The notes: generated from the letters alone by a model not told the origin. 64,000 nt of DNA from Ferrovum sp. (GCA_010435995.1 JAAGNR010000066.1:1-64000), one strand, 5' to 3'; shown: positions 8,399-20,422, counted from the first letter of the stretch. Made by a program: numbers and translations.

Positions 8399-8952
8399 AC
8401 ATAAGCCTGATAGGAGGATATACGACCCGCATCCGCATGTGACTTTTTGCCGATGGAGGAACGACACTCAGGACAACGATAACTATGACGAACACGTGCC
8501 CAGGGTTGCAGATACCGTGCCTGGCAACCCAGACAACGACATTGCTGCAAGTTCTTTATTTTGAGCGACTTCACCAACCACCATGCACGATCCAGAGTGA
8601 GTTGCGGACTCAGTCCACAGGATTGAATCCAACATCGCCATTGAATATACCCTTCGACAAGTAAGGTACAATCGTCGACAGATTCTTCCGTGACCTTCTC
8701 AAGACGTTGGTATATCTGGCAAAACAAAGAAGATTGGAGTAGATTTTTGCGCCGCAGATACCACTGATCCGAGTTGGGAATCTGCCCCTTGCTCGGAGCT
8801 TTGCCATTAATTTCCAGGGATAACTTGCGCAAGAACCAACTGGACAAGTGTGTCATGTCCATGACCACCGGAACCCGCGCACCCAAGCTCAACAATTTTT
8901 CGGCTTGACGATAACGAAAAATTTCCTGCTGCAAATCGCGCTTAGTGGACAT
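8395..8952 (-). CDS. FlhC-like (SetC/AcaC-type) transcription activator subunit
   Basis: The product is 185 residues. It aligns over its length with FlhC: the N-terminal AEKLLSLGARVPVV (FlhC: AMELITLGARLQML), SSWFLRKLSLEINGKAPSKGQIP (FlhC: [22 protein letters not shown]), LTLDRAWWLVKSL, and two zinc-binding pairs CLGC and CPEC near the C-terminus. FlhC binds zinc and forms a heteromer with FlhD that activates sigma-70 promoters. Paralogues SetC and AcaC do the same for conjugation genes in SXT ICEs and IncC plasmids. The start at 8952 has GGAGA 8 nt upstream and overlaps the flhD-like gene by 11 nt. Being co-operonic with traI/traD-like genes favours a transfer-type role over flagellar control, though flagellar genes may lie elsewhere. 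Confidence 0.85.
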   Translation of the reverse strand: MSTKRDLQQEIFRYRQAEKLLSLGARVPVVMDMTHLSSWFLRKLSLEINGKAPSKGQIPNSDQWYLRRKNLLQSSLFCQIYQRLEKVTEESVDDCTLLVEGYIQWRCWIQSCGLSPQLTLDRAWWLVKSLKIKNLQQCRCLGCQARYLQPWARVRHSYRCPECRSSIGKKSHADAGRISSYQAYV

Positions 8953-9250
8953 GATCGTACTCTCCTTCGCCCAATAACAGCGCCCTGGGCAAAGCAGTAT
9001 CTGTCCCCGTAGCATACTGACTCAAACATTCCCAGACCCGCGCCGAATGCCAGCGCAACCCCACCAGCAATACCGGTGATTGCGCCAGATGGCTTAATTC
9101 CTGAGCTGACAAAGCGAGCAATGTATCGGCTACTTTTTGAGTGATCCCCAGATTAAGCAACCCTTGGAGACGATCCTGCTGGAGTACCTCCCGTGCCAGG
9201 TACAGCATGCCCAGATTGATTTCCGCGATGGACTTGCCAAAACGACTCAT
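8942..9250 (-). CDS. FlhD-like (SetD/AcaD-type) transcription activator subunit
   Basis: The product is 102 residues and matches FlhD strongly through its helical core. It has IAEINLGMLYLAREVLQQDR (FlhD: [20 protein letters not shown]) and LLNLGITQKVADTLLALSAQELSHLAQ (FlhD: [27 protein letters not shown]). It is slightly shorter than typical FlhD because the C-terminal tail is reduced. The ATG at 9250 has GGGAGG about 10 nt upstream. It is the first gene of a five-gene minus-strand operon (flhD-like, flhC-like, relaxase-like, traD-like, small membrane protein). The 207-bp region before it contains the dcd terminator; TATAGT near 9300 could be a -10 but has no convincing -35, as expected for an activator-dependent promoter. 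Confidence 0.85.
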   Translation of the reverse strand: MSRFGKSIAEINLGMLYLAREVLQQDRLQGLLNLGITQKVADTLLALSAQELSHLAQSPVLLVGLRWHSARVWECLSQYATGTDTALPRALLLGEGEYDHVH

Positions 9251-9356
9251 ATTGAAATTCCCTCCCTAGTGATTGTTGATCCGCGACTGCGGGAAATCAC
9301 TATAAAGGGGAATGGAAGAACAAATTCATGGCAACAGGAAACCGCTCTCCTGAAAC

Positions 9357-9376
9357 AAAAAAATCCCTAAAGGATT
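9357..9376 (-). terminator. Rho-independent terminator after dcd
   Basis: On the minus strand AATCC (9372-9376), loop TTTAG and GGATT (9362-9366) form a 5-bp stem followed by a T run down to 9357. It lies about 80 bp downstream of the dcd stop and before flhD, separating the core genes from the flhDC-traD operon. The stem is short, so strength is uncertain. The rest of 9251-9457 shows no gene. Confidence 0.5.
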
Positions 9377-9457
9377 CAGAGAATAAAAATTTACAGTAAA
9401 GACAAACATCACCAAATGCATGACAAAGGTCTGGTGCGCGATGTGACAATCATCCCA

Positions 9458-10024
9458 TTAAATTTTAGGCAAGGTAACGCCACGCTGGCCTTGATACTTC
9501 CCACCACGATCACGATAGGACACTTCGCACGACTCATCGGATTCAAAAAAGAGTACTTGCGCCACCCCTTCATTAGCGTAAATTTTTGCCGGCAACGGCG
9601 TCGTATTAGAAAACTCTAAGGTGACAAACCCTTCCCACTCCGGTTCGAATGGGGTGACATTGACGATAATGCCACAGCGGGCATAAGTGGACTTCCCCAG
9701 ACAGACGGTCAACACGGTTCTGGGAATACGAAAATATTCTACCGTCCGCGCCAAAGCAAAGGAATTTGGAGGAATGATGCACACCGGAGCTTTGACATCC
9801 ACAAAGGAATTGGCATCAAAATTCTTGGGATCAACGATGGTGGAATTGATGTTGGTAAACAACTTGAATTCATCTGAACAACGAATGTCATAGCCGTAGC
9901 TTGAAGTGCCATAGGAAACGATACGCTGCCCATTCACCTCCTTGACCTGATGTGGCTCAAAAGGTTCGATCATCCCATGCTGCTCTGCCATACGGCGAAT
10001 CCAGCGATCCGACTTGATACTCAT
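9458..10024 (-). CDS. dcd: dCTP deaminase
   Basis: The 188-residue product deaminates dCTP to dUTP, feeding dTMP synthesis (thyA is in the same window). Family landmarks are [17 protein letters not shown] near the N-terminus, the core [23 protein letters not shown] with the catalytic Glu in the downstream [20 protein letters not shown] segment, and the C-terminal [19 protein letters not shown]. The length equals that of the E. coli/Neisseria-type enzyme. ATG 10024 is chosen over the longer ORF because GGAGAGG lies 3-9 nt upstream and the N-terminus [13 protein letters not shown] matches the family. It sits 56 bp downstream of apbC on the same strand, the usual betaproteobacterial order. Confidence 0.96.
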   Translation of the reverse strand: MSIKSDRWIRRMAEQHGMIEPFEPHQVKEVNGQRIVSYGTSSYGYDIRCSDEFKLFTNINSTIVDPKNFDANSFVDVKAPVCIIPPNSFALARTVEYFRIPRTVLTVCLGKSTYARCGIIVNVTPFEPEWEGFVTLEFSNTTPLPAKIYANEGVAQVLFFESDESCEVSYRDRGGKYQGQRGVTLPKI

Positions 10025-10080
10025 GACCTCTCCTGTTGACCCAAGATAAACTGGGGGCTCTGCCCCCAGTGCCCTCACTC

Positions 10081-11169
10081 TCAGGTATTTTGTACCACAA
10101 TCTTGGGAAACTTGACGCTGGGGTTTTCCCCTCGCTGGGCCACCTTGATGGCGACACGTTGGGCTATTTTACGATAGGTTTGGGCCAATGTGCTGGATGG
10201 ATCAGCAATCACTGTGGGAGTTCCCGAATCCGTCTGTTCGCGAATCCGAATGTCAAGGGGTAAAGCCCCAATCAACTCCGTCCCGAAATCAATACACATA
10301 CGAGCCGCCCCCCCCTGCCCAAAAATAGGCTCCTCATGGCCACATTGGGAACACCGGTGGGTGCTCATATTCTCCACCACACCAAGGATGGGAACCCCCA
10401 CTTTTTCAAACATTTTGAATCCCTTGCGCGCATCAAGCAAGGCGATATCCTGGGGCGTTGTGACAATCACCGCCCCAGTCACCGGCACCTTCTGAGCCAA
10501 GGTCAATTGTACATCCCCCGTTCCTGGTGGCATATCCACGATGAGGTAGTCGAGATCCTCCCAATGGGTATCGCGCAGCAATTGCTCCAATGCCTGGGTC
10601 ACCATCGGACCACGCCACACCATCGGCTGATCTGGGTCGATCAAAAACCCCACAGACATGGTCTGCAGGCCATGTCCCATCAATGGACGCATCGATTCTC
10701 CATCCTCATGACTTTCCGGATGACCCTGAATTCCCAACATGGTCGGCTGGGATGGACCGTATATATCGGCATCCAGCATTCCAACCCGAGCCCCCTCGGC
10801 TTGCAATGCCAAAGCCAGATTCACCGCCGTGGTGGACTTTCCCACGCCACCTTTACCCGATGCTACAGCGATGACATTACGGATTCCCCTGATCGGGTTC
10901 AGCCCTGCTTGCACCGCATGGGCTTTGACCTTTGCAACAACTTTTACTTCCACCGTGGTCACTCCTACCACCGCCCCCAACTCTGCAGCCAAGCCATCAA
11001 CCACTGCAGCGCCCAATGAATTCACGGGATAACCGACAGCCACTGTCACCGTCAACCGTCCATCCTGCAACGCCTGCGCTTGCAGCGCCTTGGCACCCAA
11101 TGCCTTACCCGTATTGGGATCGACAAAACCTTGAATGAGCGTACTGACCGCTTGCTCCGTAACAGACAT
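10081..11169 (-). CDS. apbC: Mrp/ApbC/NBP35-family Fe-S cluster carrier ATPase
   Basis: The product is 362 residues. An N-terminal DUF59-like region (about 1-85) is followed by a deviant-Walker P-loop ATPase: [12 protein letters not shown] near residue 105, [11 protein letters not shown], and [10 protein letters not shown] CxxC motif ([11 protein letters not shown], about residue 265-275) is the Fe-S binding site of this family. It is predicted to load [4Fe-4S] clusters onto apo-proteins in the cytoplasm. ATG 11169 has AGGAG 7 nt upstream, so the longer ORF is not used. It is divergent from metG, an arrangement common in proteobacteria. Confidence 0.95.
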   Translation of the reverse strand: MSVTEQAVSTLIQGFVDPNTGKALGAKALQAQALQDGRLTVTVAVGYPVNSLGAAVVDGLAAELGAVVGVTTVEVKVVAKVKAHAVQAGLNPIRGIRNVIAVASGKGGVGKSTTAVNLALALQAEGARVGMLDADIYGPSQPTMLGIQGHPESHEDGESMRPLMGHGLQTMSVGFLIDPDQPMVWRGPMVTQALEQLLRDTHWEDLDYLIVDMPPGTGDVQLTLAQKVPVTGAVIVTTPQDIALLDARKGFKMFEKVGVPILGVVENMSTHRCSQCGHEEPIFGQGGAARMCIDFGTELIGALPLDIRIREQTDSGTPTVIADPSSTLAQTYRKIAQRVAIKVAQRGENPSVKFPKIVVQNT

Positions 11170-11212
11170 TGTTATCTCCTGAAAGTGATCCATGGGAAAG
11201 ATTCAACAGGTC

Positions 11213-11218
11213 ATTATA
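11213..11218 (-). promoter_or_regulatory. Candidate -10 element of apbC
   Basis: A consensus TATAAT on the minus strand lies about 44 bp before the apbC ATG. No good -35 stands 16-18 bp upstream, so the call rests on the -10 alone. The divergent 168-bp apbC/metG region also holds a GGGGAT...ATCCCC hairpin (about 11291-11306) before metG of unknown role. Confidence 0.35.
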
Positions 11219-11337
11219 GTATGAGTCTCGAAAATCTCGCATGGGATTGATACAATATCCGATTTGCAGTGCTTTGCAGCGCCATACCAAGGGGATGGGA
11301 TCCCCCACCCTTTTGACCAACACGCCACAGGACCCCT

Positions 11338-13441
<2,104 letters not shown>

Positions 13442-13442
<1 letters not shown>

Positions 13443-16400
13443 TGCCCTCTCCGTCTTTCGTACACTTGCGCTTGCATACTGAGTTTTCCATCAGCGATGG
13501 CTTGGTTCGCATCGATTCCGCCATCGGATTGGCGCGCGACATGGGCATGGGGGCTTTGGCCCTGACCGACCTGAATAATTTATATGGCTGGATTCGCTTT
13601 TATTCGCAGGCGCGCAAAGCCGGCATCAAACCCATCGCGGGAGCCGATGTCTGGATAAAGGCGGATGCTCATCATCCACACCCCTTTAAATTACTTCTGT
13701 TAGCGCGTAATGCCCAGGGCTACCATGGCTTGTGCCGTTTGCTCAGCGACGCCTGGCGCGATCACCAGCACCAAGGGGTTGCCTATATCCCTCTGGCCCA
13801 ACTGGAACAGGAACGCGAAGGTTTGCTGGTACTCTCTGGTGCCACCCACGGCGACGTGGGACAAGCCCTCTCCTCAGGGCAACACCCTCTGGCATTAGAA
13901 CGAGCCCAGCGTTGGAAACGGCTCTGGGGTGATGACTATTATCTGGAGATCCAGCGCATCGGCGACCCTGCACAAGACCGTCAGTGCGAGCCGATCTTGC
14001 AGATTGCCGCCGAACTCGATATTCCTGTGGTGGCCACTCACCCCATCCAGTTCTCCCACGCTGCAGATTTCAAAGCCCACGAAGCCCGTGTCTGCATCGC
14101 CCAGGGGCGTCTCTTGGCCGACCCCCAACGGCCACGACTGTTTACCACAGAGCAATATTTCAAATCTCCAGAAGAGATGGCGGTTTTGTTCCACGATGTC
14201 CCTGCCGCACTGGAAAATTCCGTGGAAATTGCGCGCCGTTGCTCACTCCAAATGACTCTGGGGAAACCTCGCCTCCCCGACTTCCCCACCCCTCCAGGAG
14301 TCACTCTGGATGAGTACATGAAGCGATTGGCCTTGGAAGGATTGGAACGGCGCCTTCTGGAACTCTACCCCGATGTGAATTTGCGCCAGCAAGAACATAC
14401 CACCTATGTGGAGCGTCTCGAATTTGAGTGCCAAACGATTATTCAGATGGGATTTTCAGGGTATTTCCTGATCGTCGCCGACTTTATCAACTGGTCCAAG
14501 AAAAATGGGGTCCCTGTCGGTCCAGGTCGGGGATCAGGCGCAGGTTCTTTGGTAGCGTTCAGTCTGGGCATAACGGACATCGACCCCCTGCGTTACGACC
14601 TGCTGTTTGAACGCTTTCTCAACCCTGAACGGGTTTCCATGCCCGATTTCGATATCGACTTTTGTCAGGATGGACGGGATCGTGTCATCGACTATGTGCG
14701 TCAACGTTATGGCCGTGATTCCGTCTCTCAGATCGCCACCTTCGGCACCATGGCAGCGAAGGCCGTGATCCGCGACGTGGGTCGGGTGCTTGACCTGCCG
14801 TACAACTTCGTCGATCAATTGGCCAAATTGATCCCTTTTGAAATCGGCATGACCCTCGCCAAAGCGCGCGAAATGGAACCACAAATCGACCAACGTGCTT
14901 CTCAGGAAGAAGAAGTGGCCGAATTGCTGACTTTGGCTGAAACACTGGAAGGTTTGACGCGTAACGTAGGAATGCACGCCGGGGGGGTGCTGATCGCCCC
15001 AGGGAAACTCACCGACTTTACCCCCTTGTACCGTCAGGATGGGGCAGATGCTGTGGTCAGCCAATATGATAAGGATGACGTAGAAAAGGTTGGACTGGTA
15101 AAGTTTGACTTTCTTGGGCTACGTACCCTGACTATCCTTGATTGGGCTGAACGCCATATCCGTGCGCGACCTGATCCTGCTTCCCAGGATTTCCGACTGA
15201 GCGAGATTCCGCTGGATGATCCACAAACCTATGCCCTCTTTGGTTCTGGTAATACCACCGCAGTATTTCAGCAAGAATCACGCACTGCCAAGGATATGGA
15301 AAAACGGCTAAGGCCCGATACCTTCGAAGACATCATCGCACTTATGGCCCTCAATCGCCCAGGCCCTCTTCAATCGGGCATGGTGGATGACTTCATCTAC
15401 CGCAAGCAGGGAAAGGCGGCCGTCGATTACTTTCATCATTCTCTGGAACCTGTGTTACGACCCACCTATGGCGTCATCGTCTATCAGGAACAGGTCATGC
15501 AAATTGCCCAGGTATTGGCGGGCTATACACTGGGGGCTGCCGACCTGTTGCGTCGTGCCATGGGGAAAAAAGATGGCGCCGAAATGGCACGCCAGCGCAA
15601 TCGCTTCATCGAAGGCGCCACCAGTCGCGGGGTCAGTGTCAAACTGGCTACTCAGCTATTCGATCTGATGGAAAAATTTGCCGAGTATGGCTTCAACAAG
15701 TCACACTCCGCCGCATATGCCATGATTTCTTATCAGACAGCATGGCTCAAAACCCACTACCCCGCCGAATTCATGGCCGCAACGCTTTCTGGGGATCTCG
15801 ATGATACCGACAAAGTAGCACTGTTCGTCGAGGATGCCCAGCAAAATCAACTCATCATCCTTCCCCCCGACATCAATACCTCTGACTACCGTTTCCGCCC
15901 CATCAGTGATCGAGAAATTCGTTATGGCTTGGGATCAGTCAAAGGAACCGGGGAAAGTGCTGCACTGCATATTGTTCAGGAACGCACCGCCAATGGTCCC
16001 TTCAAACATCTCTTCGACTTTTGCCGACGCACAGACAAACGCATCGTCAACCGTCGCGTCATCGAAGCACTGATCAAGGCTGGGGCCCTGGACTCTCTGA
16101 ACGACAACCGCGCCGCCTCTCTGGCCATCGTGGAAGATGCTCTGAACCAAGCAGAACAAAATCAAATTCACAAAAACCAAAGCGGATTATTCGAGGAAAT
16201 GGAGGCCAATGACGACAGTGCCCCCCCTCTCAAAGCGGTCGCAGACTGGTCTCCCAATGACCGGTTGCACCATGAAAAATCGGTTCTAGGATTCTATTTC
16301 AGCGGACACCCTTTCGCCCATTATCGGTCCTTGCTCAGCACCTTGGGATTGACTCCCTTGGCCCAACTCGCTCCTCGGGCAGAACCTGTTCGTGTGGCGG

Positions 16401-16870
16401 GCATCGTGTTACAAAGCCGCGTTCAACAAACTCGACGTGGCCGCATGGGGATCATCAGCCTGGATGACAGTTCCGCTAAAATCGAAATTACCGTATTCAG
16501 CGAATTATTTGATCAGGTACGACCACTGTTGAAAGAAGACCGTTTGTTGGTGGTGGAAGGCAAAGCGTCCCTGGATGGGTACACCCAAGGGATTCGCTTC
16601 ACCGCAGAAAAGGTCCTATCATTGACCCAGGCGCGCGTTCAGTTTGCCCGTGGCTTGCGCCTCAATCTCTCGACCGAGCAGGGTCCACAAGCCATAAAGC
16701 TGTTGCTCCAAATAATCCCGCAACATACCCCAGGAACCCTGCCCTTTACGATACATTATCGTCGGCCCGATGCCTCCGGAGTGCTGGAACTTCCTCCCCT
16801 TCGACTTGATGAAGCTCTGGTGGATGCCATGACCCAAGCGTTTGGAGAAAAGTCTGTGGAATTGCTCTGA
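13442..16870 (+). CDS. dnaE: DNA polymerase III alpha subunit
   Basis: The product is 1142 residues, the normal length for DnaE, the replicative polymerase. It has an N-terminal PHP domain (FVHLRLHTEFSISDG at 6-20 and ALTDLNNLYG). The polymerase core contains PGRGSGAGS and the catalytic aspartates in MPDFDIDFCQDGRD, with a third Asp in VKFDFLGLRTL. The fingers follow (ALNRPGPL, GFNKSHSAAYA), then an HhH-like region and an OB fold toward the C-terminus (VAGIVLQSR). It starts on the last base of the tadA stop. It is convergent with pgl, with only 6 bp between the stops. Confidence 0.97.
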
Positions 16871-16876
16871 TCGAGG

Positions 16877-17578
16877 TCAGCCCACCCTGCCAGGCCAGGC
16901 ACTTTCCTCGATATACCAGTAAGCAGACCCCACCAAAGCTGCCGGCAACGGAGCGCCCTGACTCAGTTCACGAAGAATGGCGCGTTTGCTCGCGCCAGTC
17001 ACCAAAAAGATTCTCTCTTGAGCCTGTTGCAGCCAACCCAAACCCATGGAGATTCTGTCCGCTGGCGATTTGGGCGCGCCGTGCACTGGAACTGCTGCCT
17101 CAGTCAGTGCCAGAGCGGGATTTCCTGGGAATAGGCTGGCCGTATGACCGTCTTCCCCCAAGCCCAAAAGAGCCAAGTTGGGTGGCCCCAACTGCGTCAG
17201 TATACGCGCGTACTGTTGACTTCCTTCCTCGGCCCCCAATTCCGCGGGGACCGACTCAAAACGTGCGGCACCGGCGCCTGCAGGATCAACCAGCGTATCC
17301 CGAACCAAGGATTCATTGCGTTCCGGATGCCCCCAAGGGAGGCAGCGTTCATCTCCCAAAGACAATACCACCCTCGACCACTCCAGAGGAATCACTGCCA
17401 GTTGCCGATAGCAGGCCGCCGGCGTATTCCCCCCAGCCAAACTCAAATGAAAGCGTGGACGATGGGTCAACTCCGTAGACACACTGCGAGCGATGTGCTC
17501 GGCGGCGACCTGCGCCAGTTCTTCCGTACTTGGACACAGAATGACGTGCCCCAGCTTCCATTCAAAGGATGAAGTCAT
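16877..17578 (-). CDS. pgl: 6-phosphogluconolactonase
   Basis: The product is 233 residues and hydrolyses 6-phosphogluconolactone in the oxidative pentose phosphate pathway. DevB/NagB-fold landmarks are LSLAGGNTPAACYR near 46-60, VVLSLGDERCLPWGHPERNE, and LALLGLGEDGHTASLFPG. The ORF start at 17590 is a TTG; ATG 17578 with GAGGGG upstream is preferred and lies 8 bp after the zwf stop, so zwf-pgl form an operon acting in consecutive steps. Confidence 0.94.
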   Translation of the reverse strand: MTSSFEWKLGHVILCPSTEELAQVAAEHIARSVSTELTHRPRFHLSLAGGNTPAACYRQLAVIPLEWSRVVLSLGDERCLPWGHPERNESLVRDTLVDPAGAGAARFESVPAELGAEEGSQQYARILTQLGPPNLALLGLGEDGHTASLFPGNPALALTEAAVPVHGAPKSPADRISMGLGWLQQAQERIFLVTGASKRAILRELSQGAPLPAALVGSAYWYIEESAWPGRVG

Positions 17579-17586
17579 GTCGCCCC

Positions 17587-19077
17587 TCAATAGGGATGAA
17601 GATCTGCCCCGCTGGGGTCGAGACCATGACGCCAGAACTGGTCTTCATGAGAAAACAAGCGATAAGTTCCCCGTGGACCCCAAGTGCCTGCTGGGTAGGT
17701 TTGAATGAACTCTCTTTCTGTCGCCCAGACTTTGAGCACGGGATCCACCACTTTCCACGCGGCTTCGACTTCATCGATACGCAAAAATAGGGAATGGTCC
17801 CCCTGAATCACATCCAGCAATAACTCCTCATAAGCGCTGAAATCGGTTTCATCGCCCTGACGATAAGTCGCATCGAGACTGAGGGTGCGGGTTTGCAATT
17901 CCAGACCGGGCATACGTACCTGCAACTCGACACGTAAACATTCGTCGGGCTGAATCCCCAGCATGATCCAGTTGGGTTGGGTCGGACCCAAACGAGCCGA
18001 GCGCAACAGATCCTGGGGAGGGCTTTTGAAGCGAATATAGACAGCCGAGCTGTTTTCCGCCAAACGTTTTCCCGTACGCAGGTAGAAAGGCACTCCGGAC
18101 CAACGCCAATTATCGATAAAAAGTTTCATCGCTGCATAGGTTTCCGTGGTGCTGTCCTTAGCCACCCCCGCTTCTTCCTGATATCCCGCCACGGATTCAC
18201 CGCCGATACTCCCAGCAGAATATTGACCGCGAAATGCATGGGCATGAACCGCATTTTGGGGAATGGGACGAATGGATTGCAGGACTTTTACTTTTTCATC
18301 CCGCAAATGCTCCGCATCGAGAGACACCGGTGGCTCCATGGCCACCAAGGTCAATACCTGTAACAAATGGCTCTGAATCATGTCACGCAGCGCCCCAGCC
18401 CCCTCGTAATAATCAGCACGTCCTTCGATTCCCAAGGTTTCCGACTGCGTGATCTGGACGAAATCGATGTAATTATGATTCCATAGGGGTTCCAGCAATA
18501 CATTGGCAAATCGGAATACCAGTACGTTCTGCACGGTTCCCTTGCCCAGATAATGATCGATGCGATAAATCTGGTGTTCTTGCAAATGACGGTACAACCC
18601 CGCCTGCAAGGTTTCAGCACTCAGCAGATCATAGCCAAAGGGCTTTTCAATGACGACACGGCGCCACCCATTCTTTTCTTGCAATAAACCCTGCCCACCC
18701 AGTTGTTCAACGATCCCTGGGTAATCCGCTGGACGCACGGCCATATAAAAAACCTGATTGGCAGAAAACCGTGAAGTGTCCAGCAAGGTCTCTTTGAGGC
18801 TGAGATAGGAGCCCGCTTCGGTAGGTTCGATGCGCTGGTAATGCCAACGTGCCAGAAACTTTTCCAGGATATCATAGGGTTGCTCAGACAAAATCTGACG
18901 TACTTCCTCTTGCCAGGCATCCCGCGTGCGATCCTCCAGACTCAGCGCCAAAATGCTCAAAGATTCCGGAAACCGGCCCAAACGCTCTAATTGAAACAGG
19001 GCAGGAATCAGCTTACGACGCGCCAAATTTCCCGCCGCACCAAAAATTACCACTGTACAGGGATCAAGATTTTTCAT
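17587..19077 (-). CDS. zwf: Glucose-6-phosphate dehydrogenase
   Basis: The product is 496 residues. It oxidises glucose-6-phosphate to 6-phosphogluconolactone, reducing NADP+. The N-terminal nucleotide site reads VIFGAAGNLARRKLIPAL (most homologues have GASGDL). The catalytic signature YRIDHYLGK near residue 173 is intact, as are the downstream FANVLLEPLWN and YLRTGKRL. ATG 19077 is preferred over the adjacent GTG at 19080 in the ORF track. It is the first gene of zwf-pgl, and its 5' leader contains a long inverted repeat. Confidence 0.95.
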   Translation of the reverse strand: MKNLDPCTVVIFGAAGNLARRKLIPALFQLERLGRFPESLSILALSLEDRTRDAWQEEVRQILSEQPYDILEKFLARWHYQRIEPTEAGSYLSLKETLLDTSRFSANQVFYMAVRPADYPGIVEQLGGQGLLQEKNGWRRVVIEKPFGYDLLSAETLQAGLYRHLQEHQIYRIDHYLGKGTVQNVLVFRFANVLLEPLWNHNYIDFVQITQSETLGIEGRADYYEGAGALRDMIQSHLLQVLTLVAMEPPVSLDAEHLRDEKVKVLQSIRPIPQNAVHAHAFRGQYSAGSIGGESVAGYQEEAGVAKDSTTETYAAMKLFIDNWRWSGVPFYLRTGKRLAENSSAVYIRFKSPPQDLLRSARLGPTQPNWIMLGIQPDECLRVELQVRMPGLELQTRTLSLDATYRQGDETDFSAYEELLLDVIQGDHSLFLRIDEVEAAWKVVDPVLKVWATEREFIQTYPAGTWGPRGTYRLFSHEDQFWRHGLDPSGADLHPY

Positions 19078-19154
19078 CACGCTTCCATTTCAATCAGACA
19101 GTTAGAACAGCCATCCCATACCAATTCCAGAGGGTTTGCCCGCTTCCCGCACCC

Positions 19155-19197
19155 AGAATCCTGCTTCACCAAGGATCGCCTCTTTGGTCAGGATTCT
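19155..19197 (-). repeat. Long imperfect hairpin in the zwf leader
   Basis: Outer arms AGAATCCTG (19155-19163) and CAGGATTCT (19189-19197) pair perfectly over 9 bp. Inner arms ACCAA (19168-19172) and TTGGT (19184-19188) add 5 bp, with a 4-nt bulge on one side. There is no T run, so it does not look like a standard terminator. It lies between the HDOD gene and zwf (both minus), 78 bp before the zwf ATG. It could be a leader structure, a processing site or a dispersed REP-like element. Confidence 0.6.
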
Positions 19198-19236
19198 AGT
19201 CCGGCGACCCTACCGAGGTGTGTCAAAGTGTAGCGG

Positions 19237-20097
19237 TCAGGAAAACAATCGGGCCACTTCCCTAGCGTGATCCACGAATTTGACGCAAATCTCGTCTTTT
19301 TGCTCCGGATTGATGCTCAAGGCTTGCCAATATTCATCTTCTACTTCCCCTGTGAATGCGGCATCAATACCGAATACAGGGAGCAGACGTTCGATGAGAT
19401 AGACCATGGAAACCAAAACCCGCTGCTCGTCATCCAACGCCGAAGCTTTAGGCTCATGGTGAAACTTGATCACAGCGCGAATGTTGTCTGGTAACTCCCA
19501 ATGATGGGCGAGTAATTCCCCCAATTCTTCATGAGTCGTTTCCAGCACTTCGCTCTCTATGTCCTGAACCGGACGGGTTGGCTCCCGATCCACCTGCATC
19601 ATCAGCATATCCACAAGCTCCGGATGGAGATGATTCAAGACGATATAGCCCATATCATGAAGCAGTCCACTCAGAAAGGCTTCTTCCTCGCGCGGACGCA
19701 ACCGCATCGGCATGGCGCGCGCCAAAGTTTTCATGGCGAACGCCGCTGTCATACTGTGTTGCCAAAAACCCCGCGAATCAAACTTTCCTTTAGAAACCGC
19801 CGGGGTCACCGACATCACAGCGATCCCCAGAGCCAATACCTTGACATGATTCAGCCCCAGTAACATGGCAGCATCCGCCACGGATGTCACCCTTTTTGAG
19901 GGTCCAATCAGGGGGGTATTGGCCAAACCAATAATTTTGGCAGCAATCTGTGGGTCTTGTTCGATCAACTTGAGAAGCTTCGATTCTCCCTCGTCGGTAT
20001 TGATCTGAAGCGCCATAATTTTTTGCGCAATTTGGGGAATGGCGGGCAACAGATCAATGTGTTCTGCAGCCTCACGCAACTGGAAGGGTACAACCAT
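19237..20097 (-). CDS. HDOD domain signalling protein
   Basis: This 286-residue protein is almost entirely an HDOD domain, a non-hydrolytic relative of HD phosphohydrolases. Landmarks are LPAIPQIAQKIMALQ near 16-30, IEQDPQIAAKIIGLANTP, LLGLNHVKVLALG, LSGLLHDMGYIVLN and LLAHHWELPDNIRAVIKFHHEP. The HD pair in LLHDMG is present, which is not always so in the family. No receiver or GGDEF domain is attached. ATG 20097 is chosen for its AAGGAGA 7 nt upstream and because the residues before it in the ORF have no family match. HDOD proteins act in regulation of motility, stress or cell cycle; the exact role here is unknown. Confidence 0.88.
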   Translation of the reverse strand: MVVPFQLREAAEHIDLLPAIPQIAQKIMALQINTDEGESKLLKLIEQDPQIAAKIIGLANTPLIGPSKRVTSVADAAMLLGLNHVKVLALGIAVMSVTPAVSKGKFDSRGFWQHSMTAAFAMKTLARAMPMRLRPREEEAFLSGLLHDMGYIVLNHLHPELVDMLMMQVDREPTRPVQDIESEVLETTHEELGELLAHHWELPDNIRAVIKFHHEPKASALDDEQRVLVSMVYLIERLLPVFGIDAAFTGEVEDEYWQALSINPEQKDEICVKFVDHAREVARLFS

Positions 20098-20186
20098 GCC
20101 TGCTCTCCTTACGAAATAGTTATTTTTATGCACCACACCGCTTTGTACACCGGTTCTCGGCCATTTCCACCTCAGCACAAGCACGA

Positions 20187-20215
20187 ACAATATTACCCCA
20201 TCTGGACTTCGACAA
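20187..20215 (-). promoter_or_regulatory. Candidate promoter of the HDOD gene
   Basis: The minus strand has TTGTCG (20210-20215), a 17-bp spacer and TATTGT (20187-20192), about 90 bp before the ATG at 20097. It lies in the 325-bp divergent region 20098-20422 between the HDOD gene and recC. Apart from an open in-frame extension of recC, I see no other gene in that region. Confidence 0.35.
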
Positions 20216-20422
20216 ATAGTTTTCTTGCGCACTTTTGGAAGATCGCTTTTGCTTGATTTCACGATAAAATATTACGGTGGTTGCACCAATACCGACCTGC
20301 ACCTTCCAAGGCTTGCGCATTCCCCAAAAATGCGCGACCATCCCACGGGGTGGTTGATGATCGCCCTCCCAATCGACACTATCCGGCACACTTTTTCTTG
20401 CCTTTCTGGCCCACTCCCCATC

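Noticed and set aside
11291-11306. GGGGAT/ATCCCC hairpin before metG as a riboswitch or T-box
   Set aside because: Too short, with no conserved T-box or SAM-type elements visible in the 168-bp region.
20225-20422. 66-codon N-terminal extension of recC in the ORF track
   Set aside because: Sequence before MPTPLSSGL has no RecC similarity and no clear ribosome site; kept only as an alternative start.
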